A stretch of DNA of 64,000 nucleotides from Actinobacillus sp. (GTDB lineage: Bacteria > Pseudomonadota > Gammaproteobacteria > Enterobacterales > Pasteurellaceae), in contig JAHHQX010000006.1 in the NCBI GenBank assembly GCA_020026155.1, forward strand, positions 1-64,000, written 5' to 3'. Both the position numbers and the translations under genes were made by a program. The notes beneath the pieces were generated by a model that ran no database searches, was not told where the DNA came from, and saw only the letters and a program-made list of their open reading frames with translations. Below, piece by piece: positions 10,359 to 21,115 of this stretch. Every line of letters starts with the position of its first letter. Positions within the stretch are counted from its first letter, which is position 1.

Positions 10359-11294
10359 TTATGAAAATTTACTTAACTGCGTGAGTAATAATTCAAAAAA
10401 GCCTTGTGCATTCACTTCTACGGCAACTTTCGTTTTTTTAAGATTTTCATCGTACCAAGATCCCCACACATCACAAGTTGTTCGTCCCATATTATGCGTT
10501 TCGGAGGTATCGACTTCCACCACCATCGGTTGAAAACGAAAAAGTTCTGGTGCAAGTAGATAGGCAACCGTTAGCGGATCATGCAATGCGCCCCCTGCTA
10601 AACCATATCGTTTTTCATAAAACGCTTTATAGTGTTCTAAAATCCCTGCAACGAAATCGCCGACTTTAGTCTGAAGCGCATAGAATTTATCAATAATAGG
10701 TTGGGTTGCCAAAACTTGATGCGTTGCGTTTAAACCAAACATTGTAACGGGGGCTGCACTTCTGAATACTACTGCAGCAGCATGAGGATCTGCGAGGATA
10801 TTAAATTCGGCTGCGGGTGTACGATTGCCGAATGTTGTACTTCCTCCCATTAACACAATTTCTTTAATCAACGGAACAATTTGTGGTGCCAGTTTCATGG
10901 CTAGCGCGATATTTGTCAAGGATGCTGTTGGCACAAGAGTGACTTCATGCGGATAGCGTAAAATGGTTTCAATAATAAATTCGACCGCATGTTGGCGTTC
11001 TACGGACAATATTGGCGTTATATCAGGATCGCCTGATAACCCAGTTTTACCGTGGACCGCCGCAGCATCAATGCGAGGTAAGACAAGCGGTTCTGATGCA
11101 CCTTGGTAAAGCGGAACGACCTTGTTAACAAGAGAACAGACTAAATTCGCATTGCGTGTCGTTTTCTCTACATCAACATTGCCAAAAACTGTGGCGATGC
11201 CCAGTATATCTAATTTATCACTAGATAATGCTAAAAGGATATTTATCGCATCATCATTACCTGGATCACAATCAAGAATAATTTTTCGTGCCAT
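10359..11294 (-). CDS. Inosine-uridine-type ribonucleoside hydrolase
   Basis: A 311-residue nucleoside hydrolase that splits the N-glycosidic bond of ribonucleosides to free base and ribose. The N-terminal calcium-binding signature LDCDPGNDDA is intact (the two-aspartate cluster near residues 8-14), and later conserved blocks are present: VHGKTGL, VLMGGST, EFNILADPHAA and the C-terminal HDP (LHDPLTVAYLL). It resembles RihA/RihB, but substrate preference cannot be read from the sequence, so I give no symbol. GAGGT precedes the ATG. It sits between glnS and the ycgN-like gene, each unit closed by its own hairpin. A purine permease and gpt elsewhere in the window would fit nucleobase salvage. 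Confidence 0.92.
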   Translation of the reverse strand: MARKIILDCDPGNDDAINILLALSSDKLDILGIATVFGNVDVEKTTRNANLVCSLVNKVVPLYQGASEPLVLPRIDAAAVHGKTGLSGDPDITPILSVERQHAVEFIIETILRYPHEVTLVPTASLTNIALAMKLAPQIVPLIKEIVLMGGSTTFGNRTPAAEFNILADPHAAAVVFRSAAPVTMFGLNATHQVLATQPIIDKFYALQTKVGDFVAGILEHYKAFYEKRYGLAGGALHDPLTVAYLLAPELFRFQPMVVEVDTSETHNMGRTTCDVWGSWYDENLKKTKVAVEVNAQGFFELLLTQLSKFS

Positions 11295-11320
11295 TTTGCT
11301 TACCTCAATAAAATTTGGCT

Positions 11321-11353
11321 AAAAAAATTGCCTAGCTTTTTAGGCTAGGCAAT
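11321..11353 (-). terminator. Intrinsic terminator of glnS
   Basis: Stem AATTGCCTAGC-type, 10 bp, (11327-11336 with 11344-11353) beginning 9 bp after the glnS stop and followed on the minus strand by a run of T (11321-11327). Confidence 0.85.
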
Positions 11354-11361
11354 TCATCATA

Positions 11362-13029
11362 TTAGAAGCTTTCTTTCAAACTTACGGTTAAGTTAAAGAC
11401 TGGATGCTCTGCTGTACTATCTTTGCTATCTGCACAGTAGTAACCTTCACGCTCAAATTGATACGCTTTTTCTGGTTCTGCATTAGCAAGTGATTTTTCA
11501 ACAAAGCCGTGTTTTACCATTAAAGATTCTGGATTTAACACATCTTCCATATTTTCTGCCGCACCTGGGTTTGGTACAGTGAATAAACGGTCGTATAAAC
11601 GGAATTCAGCTGGCACGTTATCTTTTGCAGATACCCAGTGAATTACGCCTTTTACTTTACGACCATCTGCTGGGTTTTTACCTAGTGTTTCAGGATCGTA
11701 TGTACAGTAAACGGTTGTGATTTCACCATTTTCATCTTTTTCAACACGCTCTGCTTTAATCACATAAGCATTACGTAAACGCACTTCTTTACCTAAAACA
11801 AGACGTTTATATTGTTTGTTTGCTTCTTCACGGAAGTCCGCTTTATCAATGAAAAGTTCACGAGTAAATGGTAATTGGCGTGTGCCCATTTCTTCACGAT
11901 TTGGATGATTTGGTGCTGTTAGCACTTCTTCGCCGTCAAAGTTTTCGATAACAATACGTAATGGATTAATTACCGCCATTGCACGTGGTGCATTTTCATT
12001 TAAATCATCACGGATACAACTTTCTAACGCTTTAAATTCTACAACGTTATCTTGTTTGGTTACCCCAATACGGCGGCAAAATTCACGTAATGATGCAGGT
12101 GTATAACCGCGGCGACGTAAACCAGAAATTGTTGGCATACGCGGGTCATTCCAACCATCTACGATTTTATCTTCTACTAATTTGAGTAATTTACGTTTAG
12201 AAGTGAGTGTATATTCTAAATTTAAACGTGAAAATTCGTATTGGTGCGGTAATGGGCGTTCAATAGAAATATGATCTAACACCCAGTCATATAAACGACG
12301 GTTATCTTGGAATTCTAATGTACAAATAGAATGCGTAATACGCTCAATTGCATCGGAGATACAGTGCGTAAAGTCGTACATTGGGTAGATGCACCATTTA
12401 TCTCCAGTTTGGTGATGGGTCGCAAATTTAATACGATAAATTACAGGGTCACGCATAACCATAAATGGCGATGCCATATCAATTTTCGCACGAAGGCTCA
12501 TTTTACCTTCTTCTACTTCCCCATTTTTCATTTTTTCAAAAAGGGCTAAGTTTTCTTCTACACTACGATCACGATACGGGCTATTTTTACCTGGTTCTGT
12601 CAAAGTCCCACGGTATTCACGCATTTCATCAGGAGTAAGCTCACAAACATAAGCTAATCCTTTTTTAATTAATTCAATCGCATATCCATATAAAGCGTCA
12701 AAATAGTCTGAAGCATAATGTGGCTGACCTGCCCATTTAAACCCTAACCATTCAACGTCTTGTTTAATTGAATCAACGTATTCTACTTCTTCTTTGGTTG
12801 GGTTGGTATCGTCAAAACGTAAGTTACATAATCCGTTATAATCTTTTGCAATACCAAAGTTCAAACAAATAGATTTAGCGTGTCCAATGTGTAAGTAACC
12901 ATTTGGTTCAGGTGGGAAGCGAGTGTGAACCTGTGTGCAAGTACCGTTTGCAAGATCTTCATCAATAATATTTCGAATAAAGTTTGTTGGACGAACTTCT
13001 GTATTTTCTAGTTGTTCTGAATGGTGCAT
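11362..13029 (-). CDS. glnS: Glutaminyl-tRNA synthetase
   Basis: Class I aminoacyl-tRNA synthetase of 555 residues that charges tRNA-Gln in the cytoplasm; the length equals the E. coli enzyme. The nucleotide-binding HIGH signature is intact at residues 47-50 ([15 protein letters not shown]) and the KMSKS-equivalent loop reads [19 protein letters not shown] is also typical. An upstream in-frame ATG at 13095 would add 22 unusual residues; I choose 13029 because GAGGT lies at the right spacing and the protein then begins where the family does. It stands alone, between two hairpins/operators. Confidence 0.97.
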   Translation of the reverse strand: MHHSEQLENTEVRPTNFIRNIIDEDLANGTCTQVHTRFPPEPNGYLHIGHAKSICLNFGIAKDYNGLCNLRFDDTNPTKEEVEYVDSIKQDVEWLGFKWAGQPHYASDYFDALYGYAIELIKKGLAYVCELTPDEMREYRGTLTEPGKNSPYRDRSVEENLALFEKMKNGEVEEGKMSLRAKIDMASPFMVMRDPVIYRIKFATHHQTGDKWCIYPMYDFTHCISDAIERITHSICTLEFQDNRRLYDWVLDHISIERPLPHQYEFSRLNLEYTLTSKRKLLKLVEDKIVDGWNDPRMPTISGLRRRGYTPASLREFCRRIGVTKQDNVVEFKALESCIRDDLNENAPRAMAVINPLRIVIENFDGEEVLTAPNHPNREEMGTRQLPFTRELFIDKADFREEANKQYKRLVLGKEVRLRNAYVIKAERVEKDENGEITTVYCTYDPETLGKNPADGRKVKGVIHWVSAKDNVPAEFRLYDRLFTVPNPGAAENMEDVLNPESLMVKHGFVEKSLANAEPEKAYQFEREGYYCADSKDSTAEHPVFNLTVSLKESF

Positions 13030-13132
13030 TATTGACCTCAATAAAATTTGACAAAAAAGTGTTGCTATTCTACCTGTTTTGAAAAGAGAATACAAAGCAG
13101 AGGTTGCTTTTCCTCATTTTGCCTTGTAAAAT

Positions 13133-13161
13133 TTGCACATCAATGAACGAACGTTCATTAT
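13133..13161 (+). promoter_or_regulatory. Promoter with TetR-type operator before the TolC-like gene
   Basis: A perfect inverted repeat AATGAACG-AA-CGTTCATT (13142-13159) fills the spacer between a -35 (TTGCAC, 13133-13138) and a -10 (CATTAT, 13156-13161; 17-bp spacing). This is the usual layout for a TetR/AcrR-family repressor site. The downstream gene is an efflux outer-membrane component, which fits AcrR-like control. The regulator is not in the window. Confidence 0.55.
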
Positions 13162-13251
13162 ATTGCATTCAATAACGCCTTGTATGTGATTTTTTTGATA
13201 TTTATGTTGAAAATCCATAAGTAATAACGATGAATAGCATAAGGAATAAAT

Positions 13252-14658
13252 ATGTTTAAGCCTACGAAACTTGCTACGGCAGTTGCACTCTCCATCTTTT
13301 TAGTGGGATGTGCCAATATTGATGATTCACATAAGCAAAGTGAAAAAACTTTCGAGTCATATCAAAAAATTACCGATCAATATAAATTAGATCAAGATTG
13401 GTGGAAACTTTATCACGATCCTCAACTTGATAAATTAGTTGCCGAAGCCCTTGCGAACAACAAAGACTTAGCCAAAGCAGCAATTGCGGTAAATGTTGCC
13501 TTATATAAAGCAAACTTAGTAGGTGCAAGCCTTGTTCCAAACTTTACCGGTACTGTGGGTGCCTCTGTCCAAAAAAACATTAAAACGGGACAAAATACTC
13601 AATTAAATCCTAATGGCGGATTCCCACCATCAACTGTACCCGTACTTTATAACGGCAGTATTAATGTAGGTTATACCCTTGACTTATGGCGACGTATGGC
13701 AGATCAAACTTCTGCCGCTGAATGGCAACACTCTGCGAGTGAAGAAGATTTAGAATCAGCAAAACTTTCTTTAGTCAATGCAGTAGTAGGCACTTACTAT
13801 CAACTTGCTTATTTAAAAGAAGCAATCGCGATTACTGAACAAAGCATCCATGATTTTAAACAAATTAACCATATTATGCTTAATAAAAAAGCACAAGGCG
13901 TCGTCGATGGTGCAAGCACTAACCAAACTGAACGTGCTGTTTTAGCGGCTGAAAATAATTTAAGCCAACTTCAAGATCAGCAAAAAGTCGTACAAGCGAT
14001 GATGCGTAATCTCTTGAATTTGAAACCAAGCGATCCGCTTAATATTCAACTACCAAATCTGTTAAATACCAAACTTGCAGGCGTGAATTTGAATGTTCCC
14101 GTATCGGTTATCGCTAATCGTCCAGATGTAAAATCAAAACTTTATTCATTAAATAGTGCGTTTAAAAATGCTAAAGCGACTCAAAAAAGTTGGTTCCCGA
14201 CCGTAACCCTTGGTGCAAGTTTAGGTGGACGTAGCGATCGCATTGGTACAACATTACATAGCCCGTTTGCATCTGGCTTAGTTTCTCTAAATCTCCCATT
14301 CCTTAGCTGGAATACAGTACGTTGGAATGTGAAAATTTCAGAAGCCGCATACAACTTAGCGAAAGTAAACTTTGAACAAAGTATTACGACAGCGCTAAAT
14401 GAAATTGATAAGAACTACTTTGCTTATCAACAAGCCCAAGAACAATTTAATAACGAAGAAGGCATTTATAATACGTCAGCTTATATGGCTCGATATTATA
14501 AGAATCGTTACACCGTTGGCGTAACAGAATTACGTGACTGGTTAAATGCGAAAAATTCAGAAAACGCAGCTAAATTAGCTTTACTCGGTGCGAAGAATAA
14601 ACTTATTCAAACCGAAAATGCAATTTATAGTGCGATGGGTGGTTATTACGCTAAATAA
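13252..14658 (+). CDS. TolC/OprM-like outer-membrane efflux lipoprotein (TdeA type)
   Basis: A 468-residue outer-membrane factor of the RND/type I efflux family. The N-terminus is a lipoprotein signal with lipobox LVGC (Cys20), as in OprM/NodT-type proteins. The body carries the duplicated OEP repeat: WWKLYHDPQLDKLVAEALANN is followed by helical hairpins, DLWRRMADQTSAAE, and the second-repeat signature VSVIANRPDVKSK. Pasteurellaceae use such a protein (TdeA in Aggregatibacter) as a TolC substitute for drug and toxin export. No pump genes are adjacent, so it probably serves pumps encoded elsewhere, including perhaps the ABC exporter at 47-52 kb. The TetR-type operator upstream suggests regulated expression. 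Confidence 0.9.
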   Translation: MFKPTKLATAVALSIFLVGCANIDDSHKQSEKTFESYQKITDQYKLDQDWWKLYHDPQLDKLVAEALANNKDLAKAAIAVNVALYKANLVGASLVPNFTGTVGASVQKNIKTGQNTQLNPNGGFPPSTVPVLYNGSINVGYTLDLWRRMADQTSAAEWQHSASEEDLESAKLSLVNAVVGTYYQLAYLKEAIAITEQSIHDFKQINHIMLNKKAQGVVDGASTNQTERAVLAAENNLSQLQDQQKVVQAMMRNLLNLKPSDPLNIQLPNLLNTKLAGVNLNVPVSVIANRPDVKSKLYSLNSAFKNAKATQKSWFPTVTLGASLGGRSDRIGTTLHSPFASGLVSLNLPFLSWNTVRWNVKISEAAYNLAKVNFEQSITTALNEIDKNYFAYQQAQEQFNNEEGIYNTSAYMARYYKNRYTVGVTELRDWLNAKNSENAAKLALLGAKNKLIQTENAIYSAMGGYYAK

Positions 14659-14660
14659 TA

Positions 14661-14689
14661 CATAAATTTTTCTGAAAATGCGGGCGTGA
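14661..14689 (-). repeat. Single copy of the dispersed repeat
   Basis: Read on the minus strand: TCACGCCCGCATTTTC, three bases, AAAATTTATG. Two bases of the GC block differ from the consensus. It starts right after the stop of the TolC-like gene and is followed by a separate terminator. Confidence 0.6.
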
Positions 14690-14706
14690 TTTTATGCCCG
14701 TTCATA

Positions 14707-14736
14707 AAAAAAGAGCGTTTAAATACGCTCTTTTTT
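14707..14736. terminator. Bidirectional terminator between the TolC-like gene and adk
   Basis: Arms AAAAAAGAGCGT / ACGCTCTTTTTT enclose a 6-base loop; A-tract and T-tract flank the GC stem, so it can work for both converging transcripts. Confidence 0.88.
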
Positions 14737-14756
14737 ATTTACCAATAAGTAAAAAA

Positions 14757-15437
<681 letters not shown>

Positions 15438-15481
15438 TTACCCAAAATACGTCTTAATCTCTACCGTTTACTGCGCATCCT

Positions 15482-16837
15482 TTACGCATTGGGCGCTTTT
15501 TTCTCGCTTTCAGCAATAATTTTTGCATCTTCTTCCTTTAATTCCTGACGTGTACTATTCATTCCATCTTTGTTGCTCCAAGGGGCAACCCAAAATAAAC
15601 ATAGCATTCCTGGAATGGCGAGAAAGAAACAAAACCAAAAATAATGATAATAACCAAAATATTCAATTAATGCGCCGGCTTGACTGTTAAAAGTTGCACG
15701 TGGCAAGGCAGCAAAACTTGTAAATAATGCTAATTGCGTTGCGGTATAAAGTGGATTGGTTTCCCTTGCCATATAGGCAACAAAAGCAGCAGTTCCCAAT
15801 CCTACACCAATATATTCTCCCGATACTACTAGTGCTAAACTGAGTAATGCTTTCGTATCAACATGCTCAAAATGTCCATAATGCGCTAACCACGCAAAAC
15901 CAAGAATAGTGACAAGTTGCACTACACCAAATAACCACAATGCACGATTAATTCCTATTTTCAGCATGATGATGCCACCTACGATGCTAGCCACAATCAT
16001 AGGCCAAAGGGCGGCATTTTTGACAACAATTCCGATTTGCGTTGGGCTAAACCCCATATCTAAATAAAAAGGAGAAATCAATGCCGTCGCCATACTATCG
16101 CCAAGTTTATAAAGAAAAATAAAAACAAGCACACCCAGTGCTGCTTTTACCCCTTTTCGACGGAAAAATTCACTAAAAGGCTCAATAACATTATCGCGGA
16201 GCGTGCGATGTTTTTTGAGCGGAATATTCGGCTCATAACTTAGCACTAACGTTAAAAATAGCCCTGGTAGCATAAATAAAGCCGTAATAATGAAGACGAC
16301 ACGCCAACTATAATGATCAGCAAGAATTAAAGATAATGCCCCTGGCACCAATCCCGCCACACGGTACATATTCACATGAATTGAATTACCGAGTCCCAAT
16401 TCTTTATCCGGTAAAATTTCACGACGATAAGCATCTAAAACAATGTCCTGACTCGCCGAGAAAAAAGCAACTAAAGTGGAAAGCCCCGCAAGCAGTGATA
16501 ATCCCATTTCCGTTTTTGGATTGATAAATCCAAACAACATAAGTGAAACTAATAACAAGACTTGGGTTATAAGCATCCACCCGCGACGACGTCCCAAAAA
16601 TGGCGGAACATATCTATCCATTAATGGTGACCATAAAAACTTCCAGGTAAAAGGCAACGTCACTAACGTAAAAAAGCCAATTGTTTTCAGATCGACGCCA
16701 TCTTTTCGTAACCATACGGGTAATAATGACACCAAAATATAAAGTGGTAAGCCTGAACTAAACCCAGTAAATACACAAATGAGCATATTACGGCTGAAGA
16801 TTTCTTTTAAATAAATTGAATAATGCTTGTTTTTCAT
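15482..16837 (-). CDS. ampG: Muropeptide MFS permease AmpG
   Basis: Inner-membrane major-facilitator protein of 451 residues that imports GlcNAc-anhydroMurNAc peptides for cell-wall recycling; in species with inducible beta-lactamase it also supplies the inducing signal. About 12 hydrophobic segments are visible. Family features include SGLPLYILVSLLPVWLRKDGV near residue 27, DRYVPPFLGRRRGW and SASQDIVLDAYRREIL. The C-terminal tail is charged (KEEDAKIIAESEKKAP). The ribosome site is weak (ACAAG). It is probably transcribed with adk, as no terminator separates them. Confidence 0.93.
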   Translation of the reverse strand: MKNKHYSIYLKEIFSRNMLICVFTGFSSGLPLYILVSLLPVWLRKDGVDLKTIGFFTLVTLPFTWKFLWSPLMDRYVPPFLGRRRGWMLITQVLLLVSLMLFGFINPKTEMGLSLLAGLSTLVAFFSASQDIVLDAYRREILPDKELGLGNSIHVNMYRVAGLVPGALSLILADHYSWRVVFIITALFMLPGLFLTLVLSYEPNIPLKKHRTLRDNVIEPFSEFFRRKGVKAALGVLVFIFLYKLGDSMATALISPFYLDMGFSPTQIGIVVKNAALWPMIVASIVGGIIMLKIGINRALWLFGVVQLVTILGFAWLAHYGHFEHVDTKALLSLALVVSGEYIGVGLGTAAFVAYMARETNPLYTATQLALFTSFAALPRATFNSQAGALIEYFGYYHYFWFCFFLAIPGMLCLFWVAPWSNKDGMNSTRQELKEEDAKIIAESEKKAPNA

Positions 16838-16919
16838 CTTGTTATTGTCGGGAAAAAATACGAATGCGCACAGTATAAATTTTTGTGGAGAAAAAGGGAA
16901 AAATTCTCAAAATATTTTT

Positions 16920-16935
16920 ACGCAATTATTTGCTT
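16920..16935. promoter_or_regulatory. Weak PurR-like site before the purine permease
   Basis: ACGCAATTATTTGCTT matches 12 of 16 positions of the purine-repressor palindrome but lacks the central CG. It is plausible only because a purine permease follows 65 bp downstream. Confidence 0.2.
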
Positions 16936-17000
16936 ATTTTGCCATTTAATTTTAAAATAGGGTCGTATCACTTTTATAAAATAAAAAGCTAGGTACACAA

Positions 17001-18314
17001 ATGTCTTTAGATACGTTCTTTGATTTATCAAATCGCAAATCTTCTGTCCGCCAAGAGGTAACCGCAGGTCTTACCACCTTCCTCGCGATGGTCTACTCTA
17101 TTATCGTCCTTCCCAATATGCTCCACACTGCAGGTTTTCCTGAAGAAAGTGCGTTCATTGCATGCTGTTTAGTCGCTGGTATCGGCTCATTGCTGATGGG
17201 TTTATGGGCGAACACGCCTATGGTTGTTGGCTCGGCCATTTCCCTGACGGCCTTCACGGCATTTAGTCTTGTTATCGGACAGCACGTTAGCGTTCCAGTT
17301 GCGCTTGGTGCTGTTTTTGTTATGGGGGTTATCTTTACAGGGATCTCTGTTACTGGTGTCCGTGCATGGATTTTAAGAAACCTACCGATCAGTATCGCTC
17401 AAGGAACAGGGATTGGTATTGGACTTTTCCTCTTATTAATCGCATCTAATGGCGTAGGTATCGTTGTACCTAATACGGCAGGTTTACCAATCAAATTCGG
17501 TGAATTTACTTCTTTCTCCGTATGGATGTCACTGCTTGGGCTTGTCACCATCATCGGTTTAGAAAATCGTAAAATTAAAGGCGGTATCCTTTGGGTGATT
17601 ATCGGTATTACCATTATCGGCATGATCTTCGATCCAAACGTAAAATTCTCTGGTCATTTTTTCCGTATTCCCCACTTTGGCGAAGATTCACTTCTCTTCA
17701 AAATGGATGTAAAAGGCGCATTACAGCCTGCTATTTTACCTGTGGTATTTGCCTTAGTAATGACAGCGGTATTCGATGCAACCGGGACTATTCGTGTCGT
17801 AGCGGAAGAAGCAAAACTTGTAGACAGCCATCATCGTATCATTCGTGGTGGTCAAGCCCTTGCTTCTGACTCAATCATGAGTATTGTAGCCGGTGCATTA
17901 GGGGCAACGCCTACTGCGGTTTATATCGAATCTGCTGCAGGAACGGCTGCTGGCGGACGGACTGGTTTGACTGCGGTTGTTGTAGGTATTGGCTTCCTCT
18001 GCATGCTTTTCTTACAACCGCTTGCCTCACTGGTCCCAAATTATGCAACCGCGCCTGCATTAATGTACGTAGGTTTATTGATGATGGGCAATGTGCGCCA
18101 TATCAATTTTAATGATGGCGTTGGCGCAATGAGCGGTTTAATCTGTGCGGTATTTATCGTATTAACCGGTAATATCGTAACAGGTATCATGCTTGGCTTT
18201 GCCGCATTAGTACTTGGTCGCATTGTGAAAGGTGATTGGCATAAACTTAATGTTGGCACTGTGATTATTGCTATTGTTTTAGTCGGTTTCTACCTCAGTG
18301 GTCTTGCCATCTAA
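17001..18314 (+). CDS. NCS2-family (AzgA-like) purine permease
   Basis: A 437-residue inner-membrane transporter of the nucleobase-cation symporter-2 family, AzgA/GhxP/PurP branch, which imports adenine, guanine or hypoxanthine by proton symport. Evidence is the N-terminal [28 protein letters not shown], the [13 protein letters not shown] loop (equivalent to the family's D-GT block) and [19 protein letters not shown], in a protein with about 12-14 hydrophobic spans. Exact substrate is not decidable. AGG precedes the ATG. It diverges from ampG and is closed by a 46-bp inverted-dimer repeat. The gpt gene at 59.5 kb and the nucleoside hydrolase would use or feed the same salvage pool. Confidence 0.92.
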   Translation: MSLDTFFDLSNRKSSVRQEVTAGLTTFLAMVYSIIVLPNMLHTAGFPEESAFIACCLVAGIGSLLMGLWANTPMVVGSAISLTAFTAFSLVIGQHVSVPVALGAVFVMGVIFTGISVTGVRAWILRNLPISIAQGTGIGIGLFLLLIASNGVGIVVPNTAGLPIKFGEFTSFSVWMSLLGLVTIIGLENRKIKGGILWVIIGITIIGMIFDPNVKFSGHFFRIPHFGEDSLLFKMDVKGALQPAILPVVFALVMTAVFDATGTIRVVAEEAKLVDSHHRIIRGGQALASDSIMSIVAGALGATPTAVYIESAAGTAAGGRTGLTAVVVGIGFLCMLFLQPLASLVPNYATAPALMYVGLLMMGNVRHINFNDGVGAMSGLICAVFIVLTGNIVTGIMLGFAALVLGRIVKGDWHKLNVGTVIIAIVLVGFYLSGLAI

Positions 18315-18341
18315 TTTCATAAGCAATATAAAACCATAAAA

Positions 18342-18387
18342 TCACGCCCCGATTTTCTGAAAAATTTTTACGAAAATCGGGGCGTGA
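18342..18387. repeat. Inverted-dimer copy of the dispersed repeat, probable bidirectional terminator
   Basis: Perfect 16-bp stem (TCACGCCCCGATTTTC at 18342-18357 with 18372-18387) and a loop that can itself pair (AAAAATTTTT). It sits between two converging genes with no other hairpin, and is followed on the plus strand by TGTTTTTTATTTG. Confidence 0.85.
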
Positions 18388-18442
18388 TGTTTTTTATTTG
18401 TCTTTTTTTGTTACGCGGTAACAATAAGATAACGTATTGATT

Positions 18443-18634
18443 TTACTTGTCGCTTTCGTCTTCTGCGTGCATTTCACCAATAGATTTTTTTGTCTGATGC
18501 GCCGCACGAAGCTCTGCGGCAACATAGGCAATCGCTTCGCCACTACTGACGCCTTCACGCATTAAGGCTTGAATTTTTTCTACCGCTTCTTGTTGCTGTT
18601 CGTGCGTTAGGTTAACTAATGACATATCTAACAT
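18443..18634 (-). CDS. yoaH: YoaH family protein (UPF0181)
   Basis: A 63-residue protein of the YoaH/UPF0181 family, whose function is unknown. The signature [17 protein letters not shown] followed by [14 protein letters not shown] is nearly identical to the family pattern, and the tail is acidic (HAEDESDK). GAGGA precedes the first ATG; a second ATG three codons later is possible. It is the last gene of a yqcC-truC-yoaH group. Confidence 0.88.
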   Translation of the reverse strand: MLDMSLVNLTHEQQQEAVEKIQALMREGVSSGEAIAYVAAELRAAHQTKKSIGEMHAEDESDK

Positions 18635-18658
18635 AAAAATTCCTCACATAAATTCACT

Positions 18659-19378
18659 TTAAGGCATTGACCATTGTAATTTATTTAATACCATTTTCCA
18701 GCCTTCATCCAAAGGGGCATGTAATGTTATTTTTTCCTGTGTATAGGGATGCATAAAAGATAACGTTTCTGCGTGTAACATTAATCGCTCTACGCCAATA
18801 TTTTCTTTAAAAGCACGATTTTGGTGTAAATCGCCATATTGGGTATCCCCTAAAATCGGATGAAAAATGTGTTTTAAATGGCGACGAATCTGGTGCTTAC
18901 GCCCAGTCTTGGGCATAAGACGTAATAAAGTATAACGCGAAGTTGCATAACGCTTCACCCCATACGGCATTTCCACTTTCTGTAATGCACAATACCCTGT
19001 CTGTGCCGATTGTGCTTCTTTATCCTGTTGGCTAAATTTATCGGCAATCTTATCCCATTTCGGTTTTAGTGCATAATCGATTTCACCGTTGCCTTCCACA
19101 TAACCACGTACCACCGCTAAATAGGTTTTGTGTACTTGATTCTGCGTAAATTGCTGACACAATAAATTTGCGGTTTCACTGTTTAACGCAAAAAGTAACA
19201 CCCCAGATGTTGGGCGATCTAAACGGTGAATTGGGAATACATGTTGTCCGATCTGATCACGCAAGGTTTGCATAACAAAAACCGTTTCATGTTTGTCTAA
19301 CCAACTGCGATGAACTAGCATGCCGGCAGGTTTATTTACGGCAATAATATTGTCATCCTGATAAAGGATATCTAACAT
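18659..19378 (-). CDS. truC: tRNA pseudouridine-65 synthase TruC
   Basis: RluA-family pseudouridine synthase of 239 residues that modifies U65 of certain tRNAs. The catalytic motif HRLDRPTSGVLLF contains the nucleophilic aspartate, and the N-terminal NKPAGMLVHRSW and the later TGRKHQIRRHLKHI complete the family fold. TruC rather than RluA/C/D is inferred from the length without an S4 domain and from the neighbouring yqcC-like gene. Its ATG follows the yqcC stop directly, and its ribosome site (AAGGAT) is formed by the last yqcC codons, so translation is probably coupled. Confidence 0.92.
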   Translation of the reverse strand: MLDILYQDDNIIAVNKPAGMLVHRSWLDKHETVFVMQTLRDQIGQHVFPIHRLDRPTSGVLLFALNSETANLLCQQFTQNQVHKTYLAVVRGYVEGNGEIDYALKPKWDKIADKFSQQDKEAQSAQTGYCALQKVEMPYGVKRYATSRYTLLRLMPKTGRKHQIRRHLKHIFHPILGDTQYGDLHQNRAFKENIGVERLMLHAETLSFMHPYTQEKITLHAPLDEGWKMVLNKLQWSMP

Positions 19379-19696
19379 TTATTTATCCTTTTTTAGTAAT
19401 TCTTCAATCGCCAATAATGGTGCCAGTAAATCAGCTAAATTATCGTGATCTTTTAGTGCTTCTTCAATGTAAGGGCTAATCGCAATTTGTGTAGGTAGTG
19501 GTAAATTCCCATCAAGTAATGCACGCATTCTTGGAATGAAAATCCATTGTAGCCATTCGTGAGCATCTAACTTATCAATTGCAAATGGTTCTGTACTTGC
19601 AAGTGCGTCTGCACTTGGTGGTACAAGTGACCATAATTCATATTTTTCTAAAACATTTTGTAATTCGTTTAACTGTGCATGAATTTTTTGTTGCAT
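19379..19696 (-). CDS. yqcC: YqcC family protein (DUF446)
   Basis: About 105 residues, YqcC/DUF446 family, function unknown. Conserved LDAHEWLQWIFIPRM and LP-PTQIAISPYIEEAL match the family. An ATG nine codons further upstream (19723) has no ribosome site, whereas GGGGAG lies before 19696, so I use the shorter form. It is the first gene before truC; the yqcC-truC pairing is widely conserved in gammaproteobacteria, hinting at a role near tRNA modification. Confidence 0.88.
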   Translation of the reverse strand: MQQKIHAQLNELQNVLEKYELWSLVPPSADALASTEPFAIDKLDAHEWLQWIFIPRMRALLDGNLPLPTQIAISPYIEEALKDHDNLADLLAPLLAIEELLKKDK

Positions 19697-19740
19697 TTCT
19701 CTACTCCCCTTGTCTGATTTCATTTTATTATTTTACACAT

Positions 19741-19771
19741 AAAAAAATAGCGTGGCATTACCCACGCTATT
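19741..19771 (-). terminator. Terminator of the infC-rpmI-rplT operon
   Basis: Arms AATAGCGTGG / CCACGCTATT with a 6-base loop, 24 bp after the rplT stop, followed on the minus strand by seven T. Confidence 0.88.
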
Positions 19772-19794
19772 CTCTTTTTAATTCTTATTCAGAA

Positions 19795-20178
<384 letters not shown>

Positions 20179-20205
20179 CTAAAATTTTACGATTCCGTAC
20201 GTTGC

Positions 20206-20403
20206 TTATGCGTATGGTAAGCAAGCTACTACTAATACTAAATCTGATTTTGCAACCATTGATTTATGACGTAGATGACGTTTACGTTTCGTGGTTTTCT
20301 TAGTCAAAATATGACGTAAGTGAGATTGTTTACGCTTGAAGCCGCCAGACGCTGTTTTTTTGAAGCGTTTTGCTGCACCGCGTACAGTTTTAATTTTAGG
20401 CAT
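20206..20403 (-). CDS. rpmI: 50S ribosomal protein L35
   Basis: A 65-residue, very basic large-subunit protein. [20 protein letters not shown] and the [18 protein letters not shown] block are diagnostic. The ribosome site GGAG is strong. It lies between infC and rplT with gaps of about 82 and 57 bp, as in the conserved operon. Confidence 0.98.
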   Translation of the reverse strand: MPKIKTVRGAAKRFKKTASGGFKRKQSHLRHILTKKTTKRKRHLRHKSMVAKSDLVLVVACLPYA

Positions 20404-20485
20404 TGTTTAAAAACTCCGCATTGTATTGTTAATCAAAATATAATGGGCGAATAAGTACTACTGACTTATTACTTGAATTGCCACA

Positions 20486-21028
20486 TTATTTCTTTTTAGG
20501 GGCAAGTACCATAATTGCTTGGCGACCTTCAAGTTTACCAGGTGCTGCTTCAACAACCGCGATATCCGCTAAGTCGTTTTTAACGCGTTCTAGCACTTCA
20601 AAGCCTAAGCGTTGGTGAGCCATTTCACGTCCGCGGAAACGAACAGTGATTTTAGCTTTATCCCCGTCTTCTAAAAAGCGAATCAGGCTGCGTAGTTTTA
20701 CCTGATAGTCGCCTTCGTCTGTACCAGGACGGAATTTAATTTCCTTCACTTGTACAACTTTCTGTTTTTTCTTCTGTTCTTTTAATGATTTGCTTTTTTC
20801 ATAAAGAAATTTGCCATAGTTCATAATACGGCAAACAGGTGGCTCAGCATTTGGGCTAATTTCAACAAGATCTAATTCTGATTGTTCTGCCTGTTCTAAT
20901 GCGCTCTTGAGGCTCACAATACCTACTTGTTCACCTTCTGCATCAATTAAACGAACTTCTTTCGCACGAATCTCATCATTAATACGATTTGGGCGATTGA
21001 CCGCTGGGGCTTTTCTTACGTTTTTAAT
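20486..21028 (-). CDS. infC: Translation initiation factor IF-3 (ATT start)
   Basis: Binds the 30S subunit, blocks premature 50S joining and proofreads the start codon. The gene begins with the rare codon ATT at 21028, giving 180 residues beginning (M)[18 protein letters not shown], the normal length. GAGG lies eight bases before it. A start at the GTG or later codons near 20917 would remove 37 conserved N-terminal residues (including [13 protein letters not shown]). In E. coli the unusual AUU start lets IF-3 repress its own translation; the conserved start implies the same here. The C-terminal domain contains [15 protein letters not shown] and RFRGREMAH. Confidence 0.95.
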   Translation of the reverse strand: MKNVRKAPAVNRPNRINDEIRAKEVRLIDAEGEQVGIVSLKSALEQAEQSELDLVEISPNAEPPVCRIMNYGKFLYEKSKSLKEQKKKQKVVQVKEIKFRPGTDEGDYQVKLRSLIRFLEDGDKAKITVRFRGREMAHQRLGFEVLERVKNDLADIAVVEAAPGKLEGRQAIMVLAPKKK

Positions 21029-21115
21029 AGTCTTTTCCTCTATTGTTTATAGCTAATCATTTCTGTCGCAACAGGAAGTATGAATTTTTTATTTATACCC
21101 TAAGAAACAGAAGAC

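Noticed and set aside
11083..11091. ACAAGCGGT, Actinobacillus-type uptake word, in the nucleoside hydrolase gene
   Set aside because: A single 9-mer in 64 kb is expected by chance and does not support that uptake dialect.
20486..20917. infC beginning at the GTG/Val codon at 20917
   Set aside because: It would delete 37 conserved N-terminal residues; the ATT at 21028 restores the normal length and has a ribosome site.
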